Shown here: positions 16,974 through 25,136 of the stretch, in pieces | Layout: every line of letters begins with the position of its first letter | Numbering within the stretch: position 1 is the first letter of the stretch | From: Neolewinella agarilytica | GTDB lineage: Bacteria > Bacteroidota > Bacteroidia > Chitinophagales > Saprospiraceae | Direction of reading: 5' to 3' | Length of the DNA stretch: 64,000 nucleotides | Assembly: GCF_900110645.1 (NCBI RefSeq) | Contig: NZ_FOFB01000008.1 | Location: 62,001 to 126,000 of the forward strand | The notes under the pieces: generated by a model | The model's input: only the letters and a program-made list of their open reading frames with translations | Told to the model about the DNA's origin: nothing | Database searches by the model: none | Program-made: the position numbers and the translations under genes

Positions 16974-18086
16974 CTACCGGGATGGCGGAGGATCCTCCTT
17001 TTCCCCCATCAGTCGCTCTACCAGCTTGCGGTGATAGCCGAAATAAGTGGAAATCCTTCCCCGTTCATCAATCCCAACGTAATAAGGTAAGGCAGGGTGA
17101 CAATTGAGCCGTAAACAGGTTTTGGGGGTGTTCTGGTAAAGCGGCAGAGAGAAGCCAGAGGTATCCACAAATTGCTGTAGCGATTCCGACGTGTTGAACC
17201 GACTCACTACCGCAATGTCGATTTTATCGCGTTCCGCAGCGGGCATGGCTTTATACAGGCTGTCAATCTTGAGTATGCTCTGGTTCTGATGATTAAAGCC
17301 AATGGCGCAGAAATAAATCATTAACTCTTTCCCCCTGCTTCGCTTGAGGTAAGTTTCTTCTCCGTCCAGCGTTTTCACCTGTACTTGTTTATACGTCAGG
17401 TCGAGTTCGGCGGTCAGGGGTAAGTCTACGTCTCGCTCCAACTGGGTAATGATCATTTCCCCCTGCTCAGCGTCAAAGTATTTTAGCGCGTACTTGTTTC
17501 GCCCCACCCGAAAGACGGTCTGTCGGGTGATTGGTCCCAGGTTATCCTGATCAAGTGCGATCGGAAACCGTCGCTGACCGGGCAGTGTAATGAGTAAATA
17601 ATCGGGATAGTTCAGGGGGAATTGCTGCCAGTTGAAGGCCCGGTCCACTACCCGGATAATGCCAATGCGAACGGAGTCATTGCCCAGCAGAATATCCGCC
17701 GAAGGAATGTCAATAAGCACCCGCTCCCGGTCTTCGGTCAGCATCGCATTACTGCCTGGGGGCAAAGAATCGAAGGCACGCTCCCAACCCGGATAGGGTT
17801 GTTTGGCGCGCAGGCCGGTGCCGTCCTGCCAGAACTCGTACCAAATACGCTCTGACCTGATCTTGAGATACCCACCTTCCTCTACGATTGTATCCGCAAG
17901 GCTAACCGTTTGTTCCCAGCTGGCACTGTCCCTGAGTTTCCAGTATACCTGATAATATCCTCCTGCCTGATTAAAGGTGGTATCCTGCAAACGAATATGG
18001 TATTCCCCCGGAGGCAGGTCTGGCCCGCAGGAAAAAAAACAGCTCAGGAAAAAGCAGGAAAAACAAGAAAACAGGAAAAGGCGCAT
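16974..18086 (-). CDS. Lipoprotein with thioredoxin-like C-terminal domain
   Basis: A 370-residue protein with a Phe/Cys-rich lipoprotein signal (CFFLSCFFSCGPD). The last 130 residues look like a thioredoxin fold of the TlpA/AhpC type: LMIYFCAIGFNHQNQ, then IDIAVVSRFN, then LPYYVGIDERGRIS. The CxxC pair is missing, with only one Cys at the position of the active site (YFCAIG), so it is unlikely to act as a classic disulfide reductase. The N-terminal 240 residues are beta-rich and unrecognised. Similar lipoproteins are common in the phylum with unknown roles. Confidence 0.7.
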   Translation of the reverse strand: MRLFLFSCFSCFFLSCFFSCGPDLPPGEYHIRLQDTTFNQAGGYYQVYWKLRDSASWEQTVSLADTIVEEGGYLKIRSERIWYEFWQDGTGLRAKQPYPGWERAFDSLPPGSNAMLTEDRERVLIDIPSADILLGNDSVRIGIIRVVDRAFNWQQFPLNYPDYLLITLPGQRRFPIALDQDNLGPITRQTVFRVGRNKYALKYFDAEQGEMIITQLERDVDLPLTAELDLTYKQVQVKTLDGEETYLKRSRGKELMIYFCAIGFNHQNQSILKIDSLYKAMPAAERDKIDIAVVSRFNTSESLQQFVDTSGFSLPLYQNTPKTCLRLNCHPALPYYVGIDERGRISTYFGYHRKLVERLMGEKEDPPPSR

Positions 18087-18143
18087 ATCCGCAAGTTCGG
18101 TAGGGCGTTTGTACCGGGCAACGCCCGCTGTGTCAACGATTGG

Positions 18144-19457
18144 TTAACGCATCGATTCCACAAAAGCCCGCACGGCATGATGGCTCACCGTTTTTCCATT
18201 GAAATGGCATTCAGCCTGCGTGCGCTCTTCAGTGGTAGCGTTGAAGGAGGAGAGAATGTTTTGCAGGTGCATCTTCATGTGCCCTTTCTGGATGCCGGTA
18301 GTGACAAGACTACGCAGAGCGGCAAAGTTTTGGGCCAGACCGGCGGCGGCCATAACGCACATAAGCTCTTCGGCGGAGGGCTGGCCCAACAGCTGAAGTG
18401 AAAGATTGGCCAGGGGGTGAAGTTTCGTTAGCCCGCCCACGGTCCCCAGGGCAAGCGGTAGTGTAAGCTCGAAGTGGAAGGTGTCACTCGTCAGGCGGCA
18501 ACGGCTCAGAGAGCGGTAAGTACCGTCCTGGGCGGCGAAGGCATGGGCTGCGGCTTCGATGGCACGGAAGTCATTGCCGGTGGCCAGCACCACGGCGTCG
18601 ACGCCGTTCATGATGCCTTTGTTATGGGTTACGGCACGGTAAGTATCCTGGCGGGCAATGTCTACGGCCAGCTTGAACCGTCGCGCAAAATCGGCGGCAT
18701 CCACCCCGCTTCCGGGAACGTTCATTTGCTCGATGGGGCAACTGACCCAGGCGCGAACGACACAGTTGGGCGTGTGGTTGCTAAGGATGGCCATGATGAC
18801 TTCCAGGTCGCGTTCATCGTCGGTCAACTCAGGGCTGTCCGTTGCCCAGCGGCGCAGTTCCTGCCCGTAGGCTTCGAGGACGGTGTTGATGAAGTTGGCG
18901 CCCATACTGTCGGCGGTGCCAAAGCTGACGAGCAGCTGGTAGCAGTCGGGGGCAATTTCGGGAAGGTGCTTCCAGACGATGTTCCGGACCCCGCCGCCCC
19001 GGGCGTCCATCCGTTCGGTCAGGTGAGCGGTTTGGGCGCGGACGCGGGTGCAAAGGGAAGGTAAAAGAGCAGCGCGCCGCTCGGGGCTTCCGCTCCAGCG
19101 GAAGTGAACCTGGCCGAGCTTTTCGGCGGAGAGTACTTCGGCGCCGAAGCCACCGCGCGGCATCCAGTATTTCGCCGCCGCGCTGGCGGCGGCCACTACG
19201 CTGCTTTCTTCGATTACCATCGGTACGGCGTAGGTCTTGCCATTAACGATGAAATTCGGCGCTACTCCGAACGGCATCGGGAAGTTGGCCACCGTGTTTT
19301 CGCTGAAGTTATCGAGTACTTCCTGCAGAGCGCCGTCAACGTCGAACTGAGAGAGTACGGTAGCCGCTTCTGTATCCAGGAATTGCTCCCGGAGCCAGTT
19401 GCGGCGGCTGGCTTTGTCTAGTCGGCTAAAGCCATTGATGCGTTTGGGGTCGTTCAC
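18144..19457 (-). CDS. Hydroxymethylglutaryl-CoA reductase, class II
   Basis: A 437-residue enzyme for reduction of HMG-CoA to mevalonate. Catalytic residues of the class II type can be placed: Glu in IEESSVVAAAS, Lys in THNKGIMNG, Asp in ATGNDFRA and His in GHMKMHLQN. DSMGANFIN and GTVGGLTKL are further family blocks. Though class II enzymes are often called degradative, its place after the IPP isomerase gene (39 bases apart, same strand) and the presence of a mevalonate kinase gene at 33.1 kb argue for a biosynthetic role. Confidence 0.94.
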   Translation of the reverse strand: MNDPKRINGFSRLDKASRRNWLREQFLDTEAATVLSQFDVDGALQEVLDNFSENTVANFPMPFGVAPNFIVNGKTYAVPMVIEESSVVAAASAAAKYWMPRGGFGAEVLSAEKLGQVHFRWSGSPERRAALLPSLCTRVRAQTAHLTERMDARGGGVRNIVWKHLPEIAPDCYQLLVSFGTADSMGANFINTVLEAYGQELRRWATDSPELTDDERDLEVIMAILSNHTPNCVVRAWVSCPIEQMNVPGSGVDAADFARRFKLAVDIARQDTYRAVTHNKGIMNGVDAVVLATGNDFRAIEAAAHAFAAQDGTYRSLSRCRLTSDTFHFELTLPLALGTVGGLTKLHPLANLSLQLLGQPSAEELMCVMAAAGLAQNFAALRSLVTTGIQKGHMKMHLQNILSSFNATTEERTQAECHFNGKTVSHHAVRAFVESMR

Positions 19458-19496
19458 GTCTGGTGGGGAAAGTTCTTGATGGAGGAAGAGGAAAGC

Positions 19497-20573
19497 TTAA
19501 AAACGAGGCCGAAGATAAGCATGCGCGAGCTCCAGCCCGCGCAGTTGGGTTTCCACATAGCGCTGGAGGGTGGCGTAATCTTCCCGCGCGTAGCGCAGGA
19601 AGGCAGAGGCTTGCCCGTATACGGCTGGGAGCTGAGACTTTTGTGTAAGGTAGAAACCATCCAGAAAAGTCTGGATGCCACCACTAACGATGAGGTGCTC
19701 ACACTGCACCTGCGGCCCCGCGCCCTGCTGAGCTTGTCGAAGTGCCCGTACCTCCTGGTTAATCATGTCTACCATCTCTTCCGCCGAGTGGCCCAGCTGC
19801 ACCACCGGTGCGTAGGCCTGCGCGCGCAATTCATCACCCCGCAGCAATTCAAGCTTGCTGAAATTGGTGCCGCCGTTGGCTGCCGTATCAATGGCGAGCA
19901 AGGGCAACTTGAGTAAGGCGGACAGGCTGGCCGGTCCCATTCCCTGCCCCACAGCCTTCACGATGACGGGAAGCTCCGGAAGCTCCGCCAGTGTGTCTTT
20001 TACCGTTTGTAGCGGTGTTGCCGTGAAGCGGTCACCTTCGGGCTGCATCGCTTCCTGCAAGGGGTTCACGTGAATGATCAGGCCATCCACCCGCAGGGCA
20101 GTCACCATCTCGGAGATTTCCCCGATTCGTCCTTCGTCCAGCAATTCCTGTACCTGAGCAACGCCGAGGTTAGCATACAACGGCACCTCATCTCCCGTTA
20201 TGGGGCGGATGTCAAAATCTACCAGTCGGTCATCACCATACAAGAGCGGCCGGCAGGAGCCGAGGCCCATGCCCAGTCCGAATTCAGCGCAGGCCCTGCC
20301 CAGATTCTGATTGATCACGTAGGCCTTTTCCGTGCCCCCCGTCATACTGCTGACCCAGAGAGGAGCTTTCATAGTCTTATCTCCAAAAGGACTGGAGGGT
20401 AACGAGCCCGGCAAAGGGTGGGCCGCCAGCATCGGTTCATAATCGAAACGAGCATCCAGCTCGATACGATTTACCTGAGAGCGGAAGGCCAGCTCAATGT
20501 GGTCTTCTTTGCGGCTGGCTGCCGTAGGATCTCCTGGAGGTTTCTGCATACTTTGGGAAAGTAGTTCGGACAT
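19497..20573 (-). CDS. fni: Type 2 isopentenyl-diphosphate delta-isomerase
   Basis: A 358-residue FMN enzyme converting isopentenyl to dimethylallyl diphosphate. The N-terminal ASRKEDHIELAF, then SSMTGGTEKA, LPVIVKAVGQGMG, TAANGGTNFSKLE and SGGIQTFLDGFYLT define the family. The longest frame runs 72 codons upstream through a likely RNA element, so I use the ATG giving MSELLSQSMQK. Residues 278-291 (LRQAQQGAGPQVQC) are the translation of a dispersed repeat inserted before the VSGG strand. It is transcribed ahead of HMG-CoA reductase. Confidence 0.94.
   Translation of the reverse strand: MSELLSQSMQKPPGDPTAASRKEDHIELAFRSQVNRIELDARFDYEPMLAAHPLPGSLPSSPFGDKTMKAPLWVSSMTGGTEKAYVINQNLGRACAEFGLGMGLGSCRPLLYGDDRLVDFDIRPITGDEVPLYANLGVAQVQELLDEGRIGEISEMVTALRVDGLIIHVNPLQEAMQPEGDRFTATPLQTVKDTLAELPELPVIVKAVGQGMGPASLSALLKLPLLAIDTAANGGTNFSKLELLRGDELRAQAYAPVVQLGHSAEEMVDMINQEVRALRQAQQGAGPQVQCEHLIVSGGIQTFLDGFYLTQKSQLPAVYGQASAFLRYAREDYATLQRYVETQLRGLELAHAYLRPRF
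19702..19741 (-). repeat. Dispersed element, long in-frame copy in fni
   Basis: Reverse strand reads CTTCGACAAGCTCAGC, AGGGCGCGG and GGCCGCAGGTGCAGT in order, i.e. both halves of the extended element. It is translated as LRQAQQGAGPQVQ in a loop of fni without breaking the frame. Confidence 0.8.
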
Positions 20574-20631
20574 GACAACCGCAACGCAGGTTGAAAAGAA
20601 TGGTTCAGGAGTGCAAAGTAAGCACCCTTGA

Positions 20632-20666
20632 TAAAAAAAAACAGGGGCACCTAAACGGGCGCCCCT
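20632..20666 (-). terminator. Intrinsic terminator upstream of fni
   Basis: On the minus strand the stem AGGGGCGCC / GGTGCCCCT with a six-base loop is followed by a G and a run of nine T. No minus-strand protein gene precedes it, so it either ends a small RNA or acts as an attenuator for fni, whose start codon is about 60 bases further on. Confidence 0.75.
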
Positions 20667-20800
20667 AAAAACGGTCTTTCCAAAAAGCAAACACTTGAAC
20701 AATTCTTGCGTATAAACCAGGATAGCAACTGGCATTCCGTACTTTCGATGTGTCAAAACTTCGATGAGTACGTCTACACGCTTAGACAAAAATGCAAAAA
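20640..20800 (-). ncRNA. Candidate small RNA or attenuated leader of fni
   Basis: This intergenic stretch has no credible minus-strand gene but ends in a strong terminator. Within it small hairpins can be drawn (GTCTAAGCGTGTAGAC; CCAGTTGCTATCCTGG). The 5' boundary is a guess. A role as a 6S-like RNA, a trans-acting RNA or a leader regulating isoprenoid genes is possible; I do not recognise a known riboswitch core. Confidence 0.35.
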
Positions 20801-20857
20801 AATGGTTCAGTATTGCACATCTTGGGCTAAAAAATAGAATTTTAACTTAATTGACAT

Positions 20858-21499
20858 ATGAAGAATACCTCCATTCTGATCCCTATCATATTGATCGGCT
20901 GCCTGGCGGCCCTTATCTATCTGTTTTTTGCGGCCCTCCAGGCTACTGATGGTGAAGATTCCTCCGGAACAGATCGTATTGTGCTGAATCCCAGCGACTA
21001 TACGGACGAAGAGGCTCCTGCAGATATTGGTCAGGATACTGATTTTGAGCCTTATTTTCAGGAAGTTCCCGACAGTGAAAAGGTAACGGCCAGCCAGGAA
21101 GATGCTGCGTCACGGACGGGTTCTGCTACTGCGGGGAACGATGATCGTTACAACAGTGGCAATGGTGGCCAAACCAACGAAAGTGGCTCTTCAACGGCTG
21201 CCGGATCCACCACAACGGTCCCTCAAACCGCTCAGCAAAGTGGTGGTTCTTCCTCTTCCGTCAGCTCTGTTGGCCGTTATTTGGTGATCGCTGGCAGTTT
21301 TCGGCAATTAGAAAATGGAAAGGAACGGGTGGCAGCTTTGAAAGCTGCCGGTTTTCGGGATACCCGACTGGAAAAATTTAACCGGGGCACTTTCGCCGTC
21401 GCACTGGCCGGCCAGTCTGACCGCTACAGTGAAGCCAATCGCTTGGCGGAGCGGGTTAAGGCGGCAGGCTTTGAGGCAAGGGTGATGCGGAGACGGTAG
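20858..21499 (+). CDS. SPOR-domain membrane protein
   Basis: A 213-residue protein with one N-terminal membrane anchor (ILIPIILIGCLAALIYLFFA), a long low-complexity linker rich in Ser, Thr, Gly and acidic residues, and a C-terminal SPOR domain (RYLVIAGSFRQLENGKERVA to AGFEARVMRRR). SPOR domains bind septal peptidoglycan lacking stem peptides, so a place in cell division or wall remodelling at the septum is likely. It stands alone, in front of the scpA gene. Confidence 0.88.
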   Translation: MKNTSILIPIILIGCLAALIYLFFAALQATDGEDSSGTDRIVLNPSDYTDEEAPADIGQDTDFEPYFQEVPDSEKVTASQEDAASRTGSATAGNDDRYNSGNGGQTNESGSSTAAGSTTTVPQTAQQSGGSSSSVSSVGRYLVIAGSFRQLENGKERVAALKAAGFRDTRLEKFNRGTFAVALAGQSDRYSEANRLAERVKAAGFEARVMRRR

Positions 21500-21554
21500 A
21501 GTTCTGGGGCAAACGCAAGTTCGGAGAGCGCGGACGCCTTAGTAGTCTTCTCCG

Positions 21555-21731
21555 AACAGTAAGGTGTGGATAACAAATTGCCGGTGGCCCCCTTCGACTA
21601 CCATCTCGACTCCCTGCGGTCGCTCGATGTTCGCTCAGTGAACGGTCATACTTTGGCAGTCGGTCCCCGAGCGTAGTCGAGGGGCTTGTGGTCATTTATT
21701 CCTGCAATTTGTTATCTACCCAACAGTAAGG
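21555..21731. mobile_element. MITE-like element upstream of scpA
   Basis: A 157-base segment is bracketed by a perfect 10-base direct repeat AACAGTAAGG (a target-duplication candidate). Just inside are inverted terminal repeats with the 13-base core GATAACAAATTGC. The interior also holds CCCCTCGACTACGCTCGGGG-type palindromic sequence. There is no gene inside. This fits a miniature non-autonomous transposable element; the responsible transposase is unknown. Confidence 0.6.
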
Positions 21732-21750
21732 CACATAAGACCAAGTAACA

Positions 21751-21758
21751 TATCTTTG
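21751..21758 (+). promoter_or_regulatory. TAnnTTTG promoter box 5 nt before scpA start
   Basis: TATCTTTG is a perfect -7 box and is followed by GCGCCC-like sequence and the ATG after five bases, as upstream of tgt. It lies outside the MITE-like element, which therefore ends about 20 bases before the promoter box and could affect the -33 region. Confidence 0.6.
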
Positions 21759-21763
21759 CGCCC

Positions 21764-22531
21764 ATGGCCGGATATACCATTAAGCTTCCCCAATTTGAAG
21801 GGCCCTTTGACCTGCTGCTCTTCTTCATTGAGCGGGATGAGCTGGACATCTACGATATTCCGATCTCACAAGTGACGAACGACTTCCTGGCCTACATGCG
21901 GCAGGCGCAGGCAATGGATATTGACCTGGCCAGTGAGTTCGTGCTGGTGGCTGCTACCCTCTGCCGGATCAAAGCTAAAATGCTTATCCCCCGCAAGCCG
22001 GTGGATGAAGAAGGCAATGAGATTGACCCGCGTGAAGAATTGGTGAGCCGTTTGTTGGAGTACAAACGATACAAATCCGTTCTGGAAGAACTACGCGAGT
22101 TGGAAACAGCCCGTGGGATGCGGAACTATCGGGGTAACGTTACGGCTGAGTTGGCCCAGATTGCTACCCGCGCCCTCGTTGACGTTGAGCTGGAGAGCGT
22201 AACCTTATTCAAACTGCTGAAGGCTTATGAGCGATTACTCAGCCGGATGGAAGAAGAAAGCAATCGGCCAGCGGTGCATGAGATTGCTCAATTCAGTTAC
22301 ACCATCGAGGAGCAGCAGGTTAGGATAATGGACCTCGTCAGTGGAGTAACTTTTGGAAAGTCACGGCCCGGTTTTTCTGACATCTTCAGCGTGTGTGTCA
22401 CCCGCATCCATGCCATTGTCACCTTCCTCGGTTTGCTGGAATTGCTTAATGCCCGGGAGATCAAACTCATCGCTGGTGAAGGAGTCAATAACTTTTGGCT
22501 GGAACCGGCTTCCGCGACGGAGGAAGAGTAG
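21764..22531 (+). CDS. scpA: Segregation and condensation protein A
   Basis: A 255-residue kleisin that bridges the SMC heads in the bacterial condensin. The N-terminal domain starts YTIKLPQFEGPFDLLLFFIE, the usual ScpA opening, followed by DIYDIPISQVTNDFL and SEFVLVAATLCRIKAKMLIP. The C-terminal winged-helix part includes FSDIFSVCVTRIHAIVTFLG. scpB and smc are not in the window. Length is normal. Confidence 0.94.
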   Translation: MAGYTIKLPQFEGPFDLLLFFIERDELDIYDIPISQVTNDFLAYMRQAQAMDIDLASEFVLVAATLCRIKAKMLIPRKPVDEEGNEIDPREELVSRLLEYKRYKSVLEELRELETARGMRNYRGNVTAELAQIATRALVDVELESVTLFKLLKAYERLLSRMEEESNRPAVHEIAQFSYTIEEQQVRIMDLVSGVTFGKSRPGFSDIFSVCVTRIHAIVTFLGLLELLNAREIKLIAGEGVNNFWLEPASATEEE

Positions 22532-22538
22532 CCTCGCG

Positions 22539-24155
22539 CTACTGCCACAGGACCCGGCCGGTGAATACCTGTCCTTCCGCGGTTCTTGCCTGAACGATAT
22601 ACATCCCCGGTACTTGTTGACCAAGGTTAATTTGCTCTGCAGCCGATAAGCGATGCAGGCGCTTCAGCAGTTTTCCGGTCAGGTCGTATAATCTGAGTTC
22701 TTCTAATTGCTCGGTGGGCAGACCGCTTAGTTTCAGTATTCCCGAAGTAGGGTTAGGGGATAGCTGTAATGGTGTAAAAGAAAGAGCGGATTCGGTAGAG
22801 GTCAGGGTCTGAATCGCGCCATCCATCCAGTTCGTTCGCTCCGTCAACCAGTTTTTGAGGTAGACAACTTCCGCCTCGTAAGTGTCCCCTACGAAGACGT
22901 TGGGCCATATGGCTTCGCCAATAACCGGCCAACGATTAAAATTTCGGTCAACGGCGTTGCCCATCTCTGCCACAAGAGAATCGATGGTGCCATTGAGTCT
23001 TTCATCACTGAATAAATTTCTGCGCAGGCTCTTCCATCGGTCATTGAGCAGATCCAGAAAGATGGGGTCCTCCCGCAGCCGGTCCCACCAAAAGGGAAGT
23101 TGCCAGAAATCATCAGGGCAGTTGATGCCGAAGTCATATCCCCAGCCCCTCGCGGCGGCTCCTCCGCAGTAATTGGCGTTGCCGAAGGCCAGGTTAAAAT
23201 CCCACACGGGGCCCATCATTAGTTTTCCTCCCTTGCTGTCTTTGTCTTTGGAGAAGTAACTGCTCAGACGGTAGCCGTCTACGTTTCGGGAAATCTCGTT
23301 GATAATGAGGAAGTCTACAAAGGAAGGCAGGTCCACATATTGCCGGTAACCGTTCAATGAATCGAGAAACTGATCACCCGCCAGAGCGTCTTCAAAGCGA
23401 TTCATCCAGTTTTCGATGTATACCCGCTGGTTAGCGCTAATGTCTTCGGGTTTGGGGTAGTGGTAGAGGAACCGGATCGTTTGCTCCGATTCCGTGTCTG
23501 CATTAAAGCGGGAAGTGAATTGTACGGGGAAGTCATCCGTTTCCCCGGTAAACTTGTCCAGCTTCAAAATATAGCCTCCGGTAAGATCGTCTCCCGTGTT
23601 TTCATCTGGCGTTAGTTTACTGATGTCTACCCTGTTTTTATCCCGTTTGATTCGTTCCGTAAAAAGGTAAATACCCTGGTACTCTCCATCAATGATGAGT
23701 TCTGTCAGGCGAATTCTTGGCGCATAGTCCATGATTTGCCCCGCCAGATGATAGGCCAGTGCGTTTCGAATCAGGCTTTTATCGGAGTAAGGGCCGTGTA
23801 GTACCCAGTCTTCTTCTTCCGGAAAGCCCAGAAGGCTAACGTTCAGATCTTCGCCATCGGCGTCCCGGGTTTCAATGCCGTAACCAACTTTGGGGAATAC
23901 CGTCTGAGAGGTGGAGCCCCGCCGTTCAATCCCGATAAAGCCGTTGTAGCCAGCAGGGTCATCGATCGTTGCGTTGAGCTGGCCAGGTCCGTTATCAATG
24001 ATCTTCATGCTGGCCCTTACTTTGGGCTCGTCGGGAATGTTGTCGCCTTCCGTATCAATGATGATAATGGGAAGATTCGAGCTAAAGTCCGTCTGAGCAG
24101 AAAGCATCGATAATGTAGCCAGAAGGATAAACAGAAGGGGTAATCTTATTTGCAT
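22539..24155 (-). CDS. CotH-family protein with T9SS sorting domain
   Basis: A 538-residue exported protein. After the signal peptide (PLLFILLATLSMLSAQ) comes a CotH kinase-like domain: SDKSLIRNALAYHLAG, IDGEYQGIYLFTERIKRD, GGYILKLDK and MGPVWDFNLAFGN. CotH proteins of spores phosphorylate coat proteins; the roles of secreted Bacteroidota members are unproven. The last 75 residues (LSPNPTSGILKLSG to the end) form a type A T9SS sorting domain, so the protein is exported across the outer membrane and probably anchored. It converges on scpA with seven bases between the stop codons. Confidence 0.9.
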   Translation of the reverse strand: MQIRLPLLFILLATLSMLSAQTDFSSNLPIIIIDTEGDNIPDEPKVRASMKIIDNGPGQLNATIDDPAGYNGFIGIERRGSTSQTVFPKVGYGIETRDADGEDLNVSLLGFPEEEDWVLHGPYSDKSLIRNALAYHLAGQIMDYAPRIRLTELIIDGEYQGIYLFTERIKRDKNRVDISKLTPDENTGDDLTGGYILKLDKFTGETDDFPVQFTSRFNADTESEQTIRFLYHYPKPEDISANQRVYIENWMNRFEDALAGDQFLDSLNGYRQYVDLPSFVDFLIINEISRNVDGYRLSSYFSKDKDSKGGKLMMGPVWDFNLAFGNANYCGGAAARGWGYDFGINCPDDFWQLPFWWDRLREDPIFLDLLNDRWKSLRRNLFSDERLNGTIDSLVAEMGNAVDRNFNRWPVIGEAIWPNVFVGDTYEAEVVYLKNWLTERTNWMDGAIQTLTSTESALSFTPLQLSPNPTSGILKLSGLPTEQLEELRLYDLTGKLLKRLHRLSAAEQINLGQQVPGMYIVQARTAEGQVFTGRVLWQ

Positions 24156-24171
24156 GATCAGAGGCTTCAAC

Positions 24172-24221
24172 AAAAAAAGGAGCGCCAGTTTGACAAAGAT
24201 TCTTGTCAAACTGGCGCTCCT
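24172..24221 (-). terminator. Intrinsic terminator after apaG
   Basis: A perfect 19-base stem (AGGAGCGCCAGTTTGACAA and its complement) with a six-base loop is followed on the minus strand by seven T. It ends the DUF3127-apaG transcript and insulates the CotH gene. Confidence 0.9.
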
Positions 24222-24262
24222 AAAGGTACGAATGAAGCGTATGCGTCGCAGCGGTCAGCTGC

Positions 24263-24661
24263 TTAGTTTAACACTTCCGGAGATTCGTGTAAAAAGCGGG
24301 GAACCTCTACCTGAAAGTACTCTTCGTTGCCGCGGGAGTCCATTCTTACCATCAGGTAATTGCCTTGCATGGCCCCGATGGGCGTTTCGAACTGAACCCA
24401 GCTCGTGTATTCATGCGCGTGGCCGGGCAAAATTTCGGGCTGTTGACCCACCACGCCTTCTCCTTCAACCAGCCGCCGGTTACCGGCAGCATCAATAACT
24501 TCCCACGCCCGGCTGAGTAAGCGAACCATTCGGCTCCCTTTGTTCTCGATGCGAATCAGGTAAGAAAACACAAACTGCCCTTCGCCGGGCTTGCTGTAGC
24601 TTTCCTGGTAGTGACTCTCGGCGCTAACCGTTACGTCCTGGGTTGTTTGGCTGAAGATCAT
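24263..24661 (-). CDS. apaG: ApaG-like protein
   Basis: A 132-residue ApaG/DUF525 protein with a fibronectin-type fold. The family blocks FVFSYLIRIENKGS, VRLLSRAWEVIDAAGN, GEGVVGQQPEILPGHAHEYT and MQGNYLMV are all present. ApaG is named for a phenotype linked to Co2+/Mg2+ and diadenosine tetraphosphate in enterobacteria; its exact job is unclear. It follows the DUF3127 gene by 17 bases in a two-gene unit that ends at a strong terminator. Confidence 0.92.
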   Translation of the reverse strand: MIFSQTTQDVTVSAESHYQESYSKPGEGQFVFSYLIRIENKGSRMVRLLSRAWEVIDAAGNRRLVEGEGVVGQQPEILPGHAHEYTSWVQFETPIGAMQGNYLMVRMDSRGNEEYFQVEVPRFLHESPEVLN

Positions 24662-24678
24662 AGCGTGAGTAATTAATT

Positions 24679-25056
24679 CTAGAAGGGTAGGTCATCCGAT
24701 GCCTCGGCAGCGGGCTCCTCCCCGGCGGTCGGGAAATCGTTGAAGCTTTCTTCTGCTGCTCCGCCGGCAGGGGGAGTGGCAGCCTTGCTCAGGCTTTCTA
24801 CCCGCCAGGCATTCAAATTGGTAAAGTATTTTTCCTGCCACTGGCGGCCGCGAAGATCAAAGTGTACCTTGATTTCATCACCTTCGTTAAAATCGTCGAT
24901 GATGGCCGTACGGTCCTGGGTTGTCTGGAACTTCACGAAATTGTCGTACTGCCCACCGTCGTTGGCTTTGATCACGAAGTCACGGACACGAAAGGACTCT
25001 CCTTTTGTTTCCACTTCATATTTCTTAACGAGGGTACCAGTAATTTCGAAAGACAT
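24679..25056 (-). CDS. DUF3127 OB-fold protein with SSB-like acidic tail
   Basis: A 125-residue protein of the Bacteroidota family DUF3127 (MSFEITGTLVKKYEVETKGE start, FRVRDFVIKAND, DEIKVHFDLRGRQW). The N-terminal 90 residues look like a single OB-fold. The rest is a flexible Ala/Glu-rich tail ending DDLPF, which copies the tip used by single-stranded DNA-binding proteins to recruit repair and replication factors. An SSB-like role is therefore inferred. It precedes apaG. Confidence 0.85.
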   Translation of the reverse strand: MSFEITGTLVKKYEVETKGESFRVRDFVIKANDGGQYDNFVKFQTTQDRTAIIDDFNEGDEIKVHFDLRGRQWQEKYFTNLNAWRVESLSKAATPPAGGAAEESFNDFPTAGEEPAAEASDDLPF

Positions 25057-25136
25057 AGCTGTTGTTTTCTGTTGTTGTAAAGGCTGGCAAAAATAAGTAA
25101 TTTGTTTGTATTTGCCAACGAGTTGCCGGGCTGCGA

